From NCBI GenBank assembly GCA_964512645.1, contig CAZEJS010000003.1:1-64000 (forward strand): a stretch of 64,000 nt of DNA, given 5' to 3'. The translations under genes and the position numbers were made by a program. Origin of the DNA: CAZEJS01 sp964512645 (lineage in GTDB: Bacteria > Actinomycetota > Geothermincolia > Fen-727 > Anoxymicrobiaceae). The notes under the pieces are model-generated. The model saw nothing but the letters and a program-made list of their open reading frames with translations. It had not been told where the DNA came from and ran no database searches. Numbering within the stretch: position 1 is the stretch's first letter; each line of letters begins with the position of its first letter. This document shows positions 17,140 through 25,168 of the stretch, piece by piece.

Positions 17140-17168
17140 TTGACTCGGCAAGGCTAATTTAATAGATT
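17140..17168 (+). promoter_or_regulatory. Promoter of the hydrogenase-related membrane complex operon
   Basis: TTGACT at 17140-17145, a 17-base spacer and TAGATT at 17163-17168. Transcription would begin near 17175, exactly at the first base of the 9-bp leader stem described next. The rest of the 348-base gap 16918-17265 upstream of this holds only the divergent diguanylate cyclase promoter and a GTGCCG/CGGCAC hairpin near 17017-17036. Confidence 0.6.
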
Positions 17169-17174
17169 CATCTA

Positions 17175-17242
17175 GCCCTCAAGAGCTTCTAAGGAAAACG
17201 GGTCGGCTCGTCCGGTACGGACCCTGAAAGTCGCTTGAGGGC
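17175..17242 (+). ncRNA. Structured 5' leader, unclassified riboswitch-like element
   Basis: GCCCTCAAG at 17175-17183 pairs perfectly with CTTGAGGGC at 17234-17242, closing a domain of about 50 bases. Inside, GGGTC pairs with GACCC, and GTCCG-GTA-CGGAC forms a further 5-bp stem. The ribosome site GGAGG lies at 17255 and the start codon at 17266, 23 bases after the closing stem. I do not recognise a known riboswitch class. The position right after a promoter makes a regulatory leader plausible. Confidence 0.45.
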
Positions 17243-17265
17243 ACCCTTATTTCTGGAGGCCGCAA

Positions 17266-18198
17266 GTGTTGTTCGTCGGGAAGCTCGCTTATCTGGCCCT
17301 CTTCCCCGGAGTGCTTTTCATGGTAACGGCCGGCGCCGCGGCGCGCGCGGTGGCCGCGGGGGCGGGCGGCGTCATCGCGGGTTTTTCGCGGCCCGGTCGC
17401 ATGCCGGTGACGCTGGCGCTGAACCACCTCGGCGTCGAGTGCGTCGCGTCCGGCGGTTCGACCCACGCCGCCGTCTGGCTGGTGCCGGCGGTCAGGCTCA
17501 CGGCGCTTTCGTGGGCCTGCTGCATCCTGTTCGGCTTTTTGCCCGGCGACCTGTTTCTTCTCTACTCGCTGCTGTTGCTCGCGGCGGGGTCCGGGGTCCT
17601 GTTCGCGTTCGTCTCGGACAATCCCCGTGTCCGGAGACAGGCCTGGCCGGAGGCGGTGTCCCTGTGCGCCTGGGCGCTTCCGTTCTCCCTGGTTACCGGC
17701 TGCCTGGTCCTGAGGACGGGTGAAGTGGGGGTCCTGGAGCTGATACGCCTGCAGGGCGCGTCCGGCAGTACCCTCGCGGGCCCGTCCGGCGGAGCGGCGG
17801 CCGACGTGGGGATGGCCCTTGCCCTCCTGGCGGCGCTGTTCGCGACGTCGGCGTTTTCCCGCTTGAAGCCGCTGGGAAGGAACGGCTTCCTCGGGGCGGG
17901 AGCGTTGCTGGACGAAGTCTCGGGTCCTCCTCTAGCCTTTTTCCTGGCCGGTGACGCGGCGGCGCTCTTCGTATCGTCCCTGACCCTGGTGGCCTGCTTC
18001 TTCGCCGGCCCGGCCGGCAACTGGTACCAGGTCGCCTTCTGGGCGTTGAAGGTCGCGGGGGTCCTGGTTCTCCTGGGGCTGGTCGATGCCGCGTGCTCGC
18101 GTGCACGCCAGGGGCGGGTGGCGCTGTGGGGGGTCGCCATGGCCGGCGGAATCGCCCTGGCGGCGGCGGTCCTCGTATGGGTGGGGGTACGGGCGTGA
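17266..18198 (+). CDS. NuoH/HyfC/EchB-like membrane subunit of a hydrogenase-related complex
   Basis: A 310-residue integral membrane protein with about eight hydrophobic helices, starting at GTG 17266 six bases after GGAGG. Conserved-looking NuoH-type features include FSRPGRMPVTLALNHLG near the N-terminus and the GLVDAACSRAR turn near the C-terminus, but overall it is divergent. NuoH homologues (HyfC, EchB, MbhM) link the soluble hydrogenase-like arm to the ion-pumping subunits. This role is inferred mainly from the following NuoB-, NuoN- and NuoD-like genes, to which it is coupled by a GTGA overlap. Confidence 0.68.
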   Translation: MLFVGKLAYLALFPGVLFMVTAGAAARAVAAGAGGVIAGFSRPGRMPVTLALNHLGVECVASGGSTHAAVWLVPAVRLTALSWACCILFGFLPGDLFLLYSLLLLAAGSGVLFAFVSDNPRVRRQAWPEAVSLCAWALPFSLVTGCLVLRTGEVGVLELIRLQGASGSTLAGPSGGAAADVGMALALLAALFATSAFSRLKPLGRNGFLGAGALLDEVSGPPLAFFLAGDAAALFVSSLTLVACFFAGPAGNWYQVAFWALKVAGVLVLLGLVDAACSRARQGRVALWGVAMAGGIALAAAVLVWVGVRA

Positions 18199-18596
18199 GC
18201 GCCGCGTCTGCCGGCAGGGTTTGGGGAACGGCCGTCTTCCACCTGCGGATGGCCGGCTGTGGCGGCTGCTCGGACATCGTTGATGTGCTCCTCCGTGACA
18301 GATTCAGGGGGAGGCCCCGGCTCGTGGAGTGTTCCTCACCGCGTCACGCGGGGCTGGTAATCGTAAGCGGCGTCCTCGAGGAAGAGATGGAGAGCGGCGT
18401 GCTGAACGTGCTGGCGCAAGCGCCCGCGGGCGTGAGGGTGCTGGCGGTGGGAGGCTGCGCAACCGGGGCGGGCGCCCCGCCGGGCGCCTGTCCGGGCGTG
18501 TCCTTTTCCGAACGGGTGAAGGCGGACGGGAAGGTGCGTGGTTGTCCGGTCACTATGGAGGCGTTGATCGAAGGGGTCGAGGATGTCAACTGCTGA
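18195..18596 (+). CDS. NuoB / hydrogenase-small-subunit-like Fe-S protein
   Basis: 133 residues from GTG 18195, which overlaps the previous stop (GTGA). The NuoB/EchC pattern is visible: GCGGCSD gives Cys22 and Cys25, VGGCATG gives Cys88 and GCPVTMEAL gives Cys117, together the four ligands expected for the proximal 4Fe-4S cluster. An additional Cys99 lies between the last two. The protein is short, as group-4 hydrogenase and complex-I small subunits are. It would pass electrons to or from the NuoD-like partner at 20331. The next gene starts 14 bases before this one ends. Confidence 0.8.
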   Translation: MSAASAGRVWGTAVFHLRMAGCGGCSDIVDVLLRDRFRGRPRLVECSSPRHAGLVIVSGVLEEEMESGVLNVLAQAPAGVRVLAVGGCATGAGAPPGACPGVSFSERVKADGKVRGCPVTMEALIEGVEDVNC

Positions 18597-20334
18597 CATG
18601 ACGGCGGTTACGGCTTTCGCCGTCGCGGTTCCCTTCGCGGGCGGCCTTCTCCTCGCGGCCGCGGGCGGCGCGCGCCGCATGCGCCGCGCGCTCGGGGTGC
18701 TGTACGCTGCGGTGGCCGTGGTGTTCGACCTCGCGCTCCTCAATGGATACCTCCGGCACCCGGCGCGCGCTGGCTGGGGCAGCCTCAGGTTCACATCCCT
18801 GACTTTTCCGGCGTTCTTCATGCTTGGCATGTTGACGGCCGGGGGTGTGCTCTTTGCCAGCTTCCGGAGGACGGAGGCCGCCCGCCCCGCCGTCGTGGCG
18901 GCTTCGATAGCCGCGGCCGGCGGTTTCGGCGGACTGGCGCTTGCCGTATCGACGACGGTGCCGCAGATGTTCCTCTGGCTCGGGGCAACGGCGGCGGCCG
19001 CGGCGGGGCTGCTGGCGCACGGGGGACCCGGTTCGGGCATGAGGCTGCGCGCCTTCATCCCATGGCTGGCCGCGGACGCGATGTTCGTTGCCGGCGTGGT
19101 GCTTTCTTCCCTGCTGCTCGAAGATACCAGCGTGCTCGTCAAGCCTCCGCTTACTTCGGGTGGAGAGGCCGAAGTGGTGGTAATCCTCTCACTGTTTCTC
19201 GCGAGCGCCCTGTTGAGGCTCGGCGTGTTCCCGGCCCAGGGGTGGATGGCCGGGCTGGTCGGGCGCACCGACGTTTCCTGGAGCGGCTATCACCTGGGAT
19301 GCCTGAATTTCCTGATGGCGGGAATGCGCCTGGTGGTCACCGTGACCCTGCTCGCGCGTCTGGCGGCGTCGGACTGGGGGCCGGCGCTCGCGGTGGCCTC
19401 GGTCTTCTCGATCGCCGCCGGTCCCGTCCTGGCCGCGCGCTCGCGTAACGTGCAGGGAGTGGTTTCCGGCTTCTACTGCATGATCTCGGGGGTACTGCTC
19501 TTTTCGTTGGCGACGTACTCCAGGGCGGGAAGCGAGGCGGCGCTGTTCGTGCTGCTCACCGCTCCGCTCTCGATCACCGCTCTCGTCATGGCCTCGGGAA
19601 CCGCTGTTTCCCTCAAGGGCTCCCGGGCGGTTGGCATCGACCGGGCCGACGCCCGCGCGGCGCCGGGCGCTTTCGTGGCGATGGTTGTCTCCGGTCTCGC
19701 CGTAGCGGGGCTCCCGATCACGGACGGCTTCGTCGGGAGGTCTCACGTTGTGCTGGCCGGTTTCGACAAAGCCCAGGTGACGCGGTTCTACGCCCTGGGC
19801 TCGGTGATCGCCATCGCGGCGGCCGCGGTGGCGCTGGTCGCCGCCTGCCGACTGGTCGGAGGGGTGTTCGGTGGCCGGGAAGGGCGTCCCGCCGCGGAGC
19901 GGACCGGTCCTGTGGAAGGGTTGGTGCCGCCGGTTATCTGCGCGTTCAGCGTTCTGCTGGGTTTGTTCCCCGCTCTTCTTCTGAGGAACTTCATCTCCGG
20001 TGCGTCCCGCCTGCTTTACTCGCCCGGTTTTCAGGGCCCGTCTGTTGTATTCCGCGGTACCGGGGGGGCCACCGCCTCCGCCCTGAGGAGCTACGGCGCC
20101 TGGGGGCAGGACGCCGCCGCGTTCCTCCTGCTGTCGGCCGTGATCGTGCTGGCCTCGTACTTCGCCAGCCGGGCCGCCAACCCGTCGGAGGGCGGGCCGG
20201 AAAGGAGGGCGCCGTGGCTGGACGGGGCCGCGGGAAGGTACGCGGTGTCGCCGGGAGGGACGAGTGCCAGGCCGAGGGAAGCGTACTCCCTGCCGCGGTG
20301 GCTTCGCGCCGGACCGGGGGGGAGGCGGCGGTGA
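18583..20334 (+). CDS. NuoN/NuoL/HyfB-like proton-conducting membrane subunit
   Basis: A 583-residue, strongly hydrophobic protein with about 14 predicted helices, of the antiporter-like complex-I family (Proton_antipo_M). Signatures include LRLGVFPAQGWMAGLVGRTDVSW around residue 210 and GLPITDGFVGRSHVVLAG around residue 385, where the pumping lysine/acidic residues normally occur. It overlaps the NuoB-like gene by 14 bases and the NuoD-like gene by GTGA, so all four genes are translationally coupled. The C-terminal 60 residues are polar and not conserved in the family. Confidence 0.82.
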   Translation: MSTADMTAVTAFAVAVPFAGGLLLAAAGGARRMRRALGVLYAAVAVVFDLALLNGYLRHPARAGWGSLRFTSLTFPAFFMLGMLTAGGVLFASFRRTEAARPAVVAASIAAAGGFGGLALAVSTTVPQMFLWLGATAAAAAGLLAHGGPGSGMRLRAFIPWLAADAMFVAGVVLSSLLLEDTSVLVKPPLTSGGEAEVVVILSLFLASALLRLGVFPAQGWMAGLVGRTDVSWSGYHLGCLNFLMAGMRLVVTVTLLARLAASDWGPALAVASVFSIAAGPVLAARSRNVQGVVSGFYCMISGVLLFSLATYSRAGSEAALFVLLTAPLSITALVMASGTAVSLKGSRAVGIDRADARAAPGAFVAMVVSGLAVAGLPITDGFVGRSHVVLAGFDKAQVTRFYALGSVIAIAAAAVALVAACRLVGGVFGGREGRPAAERTGPVEGLVPPVICAFSVLLGLFPALLLRNFISGASRLLYSPGFQGPSVVFRGTGGATASALRSYGAWGQDAAAFLLLSAVIVLASYFASRAANPSEGGPERRAPWLDGAAGRYAVSPGGTSARPREAYSLPRWLRAGPGGRRR

Positions 20335-21404
20335 CCGGCACGATGCCTGTCGGGCCCTACAGTCGCCTCGTCCGCATGCCGGCGCTGCTGGAGTGCGTGC
20401 TGGAGGGAGGAGCGGTCACCTCCGCCGGACTCACGCAGTACGCCAGGCCCGAGAGGATCGCCGCGTCCTGCGAAGGGCTGTCGCCCGCCGAAGCCGCCGT
20501 GCGCGTCTCCCTCTCCTGCGCCAGGTCGGCGGTGCACCACGCCGCGGCGTTCTGCGAGGCGGTCGAGGGCGCCCAGGGCATCGAGGTGCCGGAGGGACAC
20601 GGGGCGCTCCGGGTAGCGCTTTCCGAGGCAACGAGAGCCGCCTCCCACCTGGAGGTGGTATCGGACATCGGGCAGGCCCTCGAGGACGACATCCTCTTCG
20701 GCAGGCCGCGCCGGCACATAGCCCGCATCCGTGCCGCCGTCTCCGGGCTGTGCGGGAACCCGTTCGGGTTCGGGGCCGTGGTCCCCGGGGGCGTCAGGGT
20801 GGGTGGCGGCCCGGAGGCGCTCGCCGGCCTCGTAGAGAGCTGCCGCAGCGCGGCTCGCGCCGGCCGCCTCCTGTCCGCCAGGCTGAAGATGTCCCGGGCC
20901 AGGCTGAGCTCCTGCGCGCTGGAGGAGGGCGACCTGCCCGTCGGGCACCCGCCGGCACCGGCCTTCAGGGGTTCCGGGAGCACTCTCGACCTGCGCGCCG
21001 GCCTGGACCCGGCAGGTTATTACGCGGTGCTGGGGTACCGTCCCGTCAGCAGGTCCGGAGGCACGCCCCTTGACAGGGTTGCGGTCCTGCTGGAGGAGGT
21101 GGCCGCCTCCGGAAGGCTCGTCGAGAAGGTCGAGCGCCGGGCCCTCGATTCTGGAGATCTCCCACGGGTTCCCGAGGTGGGCCGGGGGAGCGGCTCGGGA
21201 GGCTGGGAGTCGCCGCACGGAGCGCTTGAGTACAGGGTGCTGATGGGCGCCGGCGGGAAGGTGCTGAGGGTGCGTTCCTTCGGCGCCAGCCACGAGGTGG
21301 GGAAGCTCGCGGACGCGGCGCTGGCCGGCGCACCGTTCGATGACTGCGCGGTGGCGCTGATATCATTGAACCTGTGCGGGTGCTGTGAGGGCGCGCGGGG
21401 TTGA
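20331..21404 (+). CDS. NuoD / [NiFe]-hydrogenase-large-subunit-like protein with degenerate metal site
   Basis: 357 residues from GTG 20331 (GTGA overlap). The N-terminal region aligns by eye with NuoD/EchE: SLSCARSAVHHAAAFCEAVEG followed by EVPEGHGALRVALSEATRAASHL. In true hydrogenases this site reads RxCGxC; here it is C63-A-R-S66, so the second cysteine is serine. The C-terminal DPCxxC position reads LNLCGCCEG, which keeps Cys349 and Cys352, and the protein ends five residues later with no cleavable extension. Three of four nickel ligands therefore remain. It most resembles energy-converting hydrogenase-related (Ehr-type) subunits. No NuoC-like domain is present. Confidence 0.72.
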   Translation: MTGTMPVGPYSRLVRMPALLECVLEGGAVTSAGLTQYARPERIAASCEGLSPAEAAVRVSLSCARSAVHHAAAFCEAVEGAQGIEVPEGHGALRVALSEATRAASHLEVVSDIGQALEDDILFGRPRRHIARIRAAVSGLCGNPFGFGAVVPGGVRVGGGPEALAGLVESCRSAARAGRLLSARLKMSRARLSSCALEEGDLPVGHPPAPAFRGSGSTLDLRAGLDPAGYYAVLGYRPVSRSGGTPLDRVAVLLEEVAASGRLVEKVERRALDSGDLPRVPEVGRGSGSGGWESPHGALEYRVLMGAGGKVLRVRSFGASHEVGKLADAALAGAPFDDCAVALISLNLCGCCEGARG

Positions 21405-21437
21405 AGTCCACCGGAGAATGAGGGCAGGGAGGTCGGG

Positions 21438-23141
21438 ATGCGGCTCGCCGAGGAGATAAAGCTGGCCAGGGGAGAAGGGGAGGTGGACCTCCTGCTCACC
21501 GGGGGTTTGCTCGTCAACGTCTTTTCCGGGCGCGTTCATCCCGCGGACATCGCCGTGTCCGACGGCCTCGTAGTCGGGCTGGGCGAGGGCTACCGCGCCT
21601 CCGAGGTCGTCCGGCTGGAGGGCCGCTACGTCACCCCCGGACTCATCGACGCGCACGTGCACATCGAGAGCTCGATGCTCACGGTCGGCGAGTTCGCCCG
21701 CGCGGTCGTGCCGAGGGGGACGACAGCGGTGGTGACCGACTGCCACGAGATCGCCAACGTGCTGGGCCTCGACGGCGTCAGGTACATGATCCACTCGGCC
21801 TTGGGAGTCCCTCTCGACGTGTACGTGATGCTCCCCTCCTGCGTGCCGGCGACCGGCTTCGAGACCTCCGGGGCGGCGCTGGAGGCGGCCGACCTCCTCG
21901 AGCTCGAGGGGGAACCGGGCGTCATCGGACTGGGGGAGCTGATGAACTTCCCCGGGGCCATCGGCGGAGACCCGGGGGTGCTCGCCAAACTGGAGGCGTT
22001 CGCGGGGAGGCCCGTAGACGGCCACGCGCCCGGGGTCACCGGCAGGGAACTGAACGCCTACATCGCCGCCGGCCCGGACTCCGACCACGAATGCACCACC
22101 GCGCTGGAGGCCGAAGAGAAGCTCCGGAAAGGGATGCACCTGTTTCTCCGGGAGGGGTCCAGCGCGAAGAACCTCCTGGACCTCCTGCCCGCGGTCAACG
22201 CCTCGAGCAGCAGCCGCTGCTGCCTGTGCACCGATGACAGGAACGCCGCCGACCTCCTCGACGCGGGCCACATGGACCACATCATCAGGGAGGCCGTCGG
22301 CGCGGGGATGTCCCCGATCACCGCGATCCAGATGGCGACCATCAACACCGCGCGCCGTTTCGGCCTCGAGCGGACGGGGGCGGTCGCCCCGGGGTACAGT
22401 GCCGACCTGGCGGTCTTCGACGACATGGATTCCCTGCGGGTGGCCATGACCATCAAGGGCGGCGCGGTTGTCGCTTCCGACGGGGTGCTGCGCGCGGAGC
22501 TCCCCGGCCCGCCGGAGATCGCTTCGAGCATGCACGTCCGGGGCTTCGGCAGGGAGTCGCTGAGGGTCGAGGGAAACGGCCGTGTCCGGGTGATAGGCGT
22601 GGTCCCTGACCAGCTTGTCACAGAGTCGCTTGTCGAGGAGCTCCCGTCGGAAGGAGGTGCGGTACGCGCCGACGTGGAGCGCGACATCCTGAAGGCGGCA
22701 GTGGTCGAGCGGCACGCGGGGACGGGCAACGTAGGCGTCGCTTTCGTTCGAGGGTTCGGGCTCAAGGAAGGGGCCATAGCCTCCACGGTCGCTCACGATT
22801 CTCACAACATCGTGGTGGTCGGGTGCTCCGACGGCGAGATGGCGGCCGCCGTAGAACACCTGATCGAGACCGGCGGCGGACAGGTCGCGGTGGGCCGGGA
22901 CGGGGTCCGGGCCTCGCTGGCCCTGCCGGTCGCGGGGCTGATGTCCGCACTCGACGCGAGTGCGGTAGCCTCAGGGGTACAGGCGCTGCAGGCGGCGGCG
23001 GCGGGCCTGGGATGCACACTCGCGGATCCTTTCATGACGATGAGCTTCCTGGCCCTGCCGGTCATTCCGTCATTGAAGCTCACCGACCGCGGCCTGGTGG
23101 ACGTGGACGCCTTCGCGTTCGTGGACCTCTTAGCGGAGTAG
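21438..23141 (+). CDS. ade: Adenine deaminase
   Basis: A 567-residue amidohydrolase that converts adenine to hypoxanthine and ammonia. Family marks are DAHVHIESSMLT and TDCHEIANVLG near residues 70-110, VDGHAPG near 195, CTDDR near 258, and the C-terminal adenine-deaminase-specific domain with SVAHDSHN-type motif TVAHDSHNIVVVG near 455. It starts at ATG 21438 behind GGGAGG. It lies 33 bases after the NuoD-like gene on the same strand, so it may be the last gene of that operon, although no functional link to the complex is known. Confidence 0.95.
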   Translation: MRLAEEIKLARGEGEVDLLLTGGLLVNVFSGRVHPADIAVSDGLVVGLGEGYRASEVVRLEGRYVTPGLIDAHVHIESSMLTVGEFARAVVPRGTTAVVTDCHEIANVLGLDGVRYMIHSALGVPLDVYVMLPSCVPATGFETSGAALEAADLLELEGEPGVIGLGELMNFPGAIGGDPGVLAKLEAFAGRPVDGHAPGVTGRELNAYIAAGPDSDHECTTALEAEEKLRKGMHLFLREGSSAKNLLDLLPAVNASSSSRCCLCTDDRNAADLLDAGHMDHIIREAVGAGMSPITAIQMATINTARRFGLERTGAVAPGYSADLAVFDDMDSLRVAMTIKGGAVVASDGVLRAELPGPPEIASSMHVRGFGRESLRVEGNGRVRVIGVVPDQLVTESLVEELPSEGGAVRADVERDILKAAVVERHAGTGNVGVAFVRGFGLKEGAIASTVAHDSHNIVVVGCSDGEMAAAVEHLIETGGGQVAVGRDGVRASLALPVAGLMSALDASAVASGVQALQAAAAGLGCTLADPFMTMSFLALPVIPSLKLTDRGLVDVDAFAFVDLLAE

Positions 23142-23230
23142 CCGCCGCCGTTCCGCGGCCGGCGCGTCGGCGCGGGAGGACCCGGAGCTGAGAGCATACG
23201 GGGCGTCTGCCGGAAAGCCGCCCTCCGCCG

Positions 23231-23701
23231 TCAGTCGGGAGGGAAATCCAGCAGGTCCTGGCGGCCCATGTCGGTCAGGACCTCCCGGTAGTTGCGGTAG
23301 AACGGCTTGAGAAGCGGCAGCAGCCTCATGGCCTTCGGTATCGGTCCCTTGGCTTTGATCTGGCCGCGCGTTATGGCGGACATGAGCTGGAGCTTCTCCA
23401 TCCAGAACAGGTGCGCGGTGAAAGCCTCCATGGTCATCACGATCGTCGGATTCACGTCGTTCGGCCCGGTGATGATCCGGATCGGCTCTTCGGTGCAGAC
23501 GACGGTTATCTCGGGCATGACGTCCTCGCCCCACCGCTCGTGGTCGTGGTACTTGAACTGCAGCACCAGGTTTGATTTGAGCAGCTTCTCGGAGATGCCG
23601 GGGTCGTTCAGGGTGCGCTCGCAGACCGATTCGGCGATTCGGTACATCTCTTCGGGGGTGACGTCGGGACGGTCGGCCTTGTTCCACCTGGTCTTAGACA
23701 T
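23231..23701 (-). CDS. SCP2 sterol-binding-domain protein
   Basis: 156 residues starting at ATG 23701 with GGAAGGAG upstream. The C-terminal two thirds match the SCP2 lipid-transfer fold: an amphipathic beta-sheet region (IRIITGPNDVNPTIVMTM), then SAITRGQIKAKGPIPKAMRLLPL. The last part is the characteristic hydrophobic-tunnel segment. There is no signal peptide. The likely role is binding or presenting fatty acyl-CoA or other lipids in the cytoplasm. It stands alone between ade and the PASTA gene. A weak -10-like TAGAAT lies on the minus strand at 23743-23738. Confidence 0.72.
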   Translation of the reverse strand: MSKTRWNKADRPDVTPEEMYRIAESVCERTLNDPGISEKLLKSNLVLQFKYHDHERWGEDVMPEITVVCTEEPIRIITGPNDVNPTIVMTMEAFTAHLFWMEKLQLMSAITRGQIKAKGPIPKAMRLLPLLKPFYRNYREVLTDMGRQDLLDFPPD

Positions 23702-23850
23702 CGCCGCTCCTTCCGCTGAGACCGAGGTACCGCGCGTATTCTACCATAATCCCGTCGGGGAGAACGGGCGCTGGAGGCGGCCGCCCGGAAGGATGCGGGC
23801 TTCGCGTTCGCCAAGTTATCATGGACCGGCAGCGCCCGGGGGAGCGTGTT

Positions 23851-25119
23851 ATGAAGCTGTTTCGAAGGACCAGAGCAGAGAGGGCTGAGTCCGCGCCGGA
23901 AGGCGAGGAAGCCCTGGCGCGCGGCGAAGCAGGAGACGGCGTCTCCCCCGGGGAAGCGGTAGATCCGGACGCGGCCGGCGGGGCGGAGAGCGGCGAAGGT
24001 CTCATGGCGGAGGACGGCTTCGAGGACGGCCCGGCGGGGGAGGAGGGCCCGGAGCCCGATTTTTTCGACCTTCCGCCGGAGGATGTCGCCGGCTACATGC
24101 CGAAGGGCGCCATCGCCGCCGCGCCGAGGCAGATCGACTTCAGGCCGGTTCTCAAGATCCTGGGTCTCGCCGCCGCCCTCGGCGCCATCGCCGCCTTCGC
24201 CTACCTGGTGTGGCCAACGTCGGTCGCCAGGGTGCCCGACCTCGTCGGCAGGGAACTCACCGAGGCGATGGGCGTCGCGCGGTCGAAAGGCTTCCGGCCC
24301 ATGGTGAAGGAGTGGCGTTACTCGGAGGGCCATTCCGACGGGGTAGTCCTTTCTCAGAACCCTGCTTCGGCGCGGGTGGTAAAAAAAGCCTCCGTCGTCG
24401 GGCTGACGGTCAGCAAGGGCCCGAGGCCCGAGCAGGGGGCGAAGCCCAGGCCTTCGACGACCATGCCCCGGAACCCCTCCCCGGGAGGTCCTTACACGGG
24501 AAAGGTCATCTGCGTGGACCCCGGCGGGCAGTCGCGTCCCATGCAGGGGGAGTGGACGGACCCCGGCATGACCCGCAGGGACATCCCGGAGGCGGAGGTG
24601 CGGGGCGCGACCACCGGCAACGCCGAATACCTGGTGAACCTGGACATCGCCCTCAAACTCAAGAGTTTGCTGGAGAAAGACGGCATCACCGTTGTCATGA
24701 CCCGTGAGAGCAACGACGTGGACCTGAGCAACTCGATGAGGGCGGAGATCGCCAACAACTCGAACGCCAACCTGTACCTGCGGATACGCTGCGCCAACTC
24801 GGAGGACCCGTTCGAGAAAGGGACCCGGACCCTCTACCCCGAGCAGGGCAGGTGGACCGAGAGCATCTACCAGGGAAGCAAAGAGGCCGCGCTGCTGGTG
24901 CAGGGGGAGCTGTTGAAGGCCTGCGGGACGGAGGACCTGGGTATCGTGCCCACGCTTGACGCGGCGGGGTTCAACTGGGCGAGAGTGCCTGCCATCCAGC
25001 CGGAGCCCGGGTTTCTCTCCAGCCCCCGGGACGACACGCTGCTCGCGGAGGAAAACTTCCGCTGGAAGGTCGCCTGGGGTTTGCGGAACGGTATCATCAA
25101 GTTCCTGACAAACCCCTGA
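23851..25119 (+). CDS. PASTA-domain membrane protein with an Amidase_3-like domain lacking zinc histidines
   Basis: 422 residues from ATG 23851, six bases after GGGGGAG. An acidic cytoplasmic N-terminus is followed by a transmembrane helix (about residues 103-122), a PASTA domain (about 124-190: VARVPDLVGRELTEAMGVAR) and an N-acetylmuramoyl-L-alanine amidase (Amidase_3) fold from about 217. In active enzymes the zinc ligands are the His of DPGH, a Glu, and the His of S/RIHAN. Here the first reads VDPGGQ (Gly226) and the third LRIRCAN (Arg313), while Glu259 in EYLVNLD is kept. The domain is probably inactive and may bind peptidoglycan or regulate another amidase. Confidence 0.8.
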   Translation: MKLFRRTRAERAESAPEGEEALARGEAGDGVSPGEAVDPDAAGGAESGEGLMAEDGFEDGPAGEEGPEPDFFDLPPEDVAGYMPKGAIAAAPRQIDFRPVLKILGLAAALGAIAAFAYLVWPTSVARVPDLVGRELTEAMGVARSKGFRPMVKEWRYSEGHSDGVVLSQNPASARVVKKASVVGLTVSKGPRPEQGAKPRPSTTMPRNPSPGGPYTGKVICVDPGGQSRPMQGEWTDPGMTRRDIPEAEVRGATTGNAEYLVNLDIALKLKSLLEKDGITVVMTRESNDVDLSNSMRAEIANNSNANLYLRIRCANSEDPFEKGTRTLYPEQGRWTESIYQGSKEAALLVQGELLKACGTEDLGIVPTLDAAGFNWARVPAIQPEPGFLSSPRDDTLLAEENFRWKVAWGLRNGIIKFLTNP

Positions 25120-25168
25120 ACCGCGGCTGAGGGCCCGGGCGGGCGGCGCTTCTGCTGTGGCCGGGTCC

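Noticed and set aside
17175..17242. Assignment of the leader to a known riboswitch such as molybdenum-cofactor, c-di-GMP or NiCo
   Set aside because: The conserved loop sequences of those classes are not seen, so it is left unclassified.
20331..21404. Interpretation as a functional [NiFe]-hydrogenase large subunit
   Set aside because: One nickel-ligand cysteine is serine, the DPC context reads NLC, and there is no C-terminal extension for proteolytic maturation.
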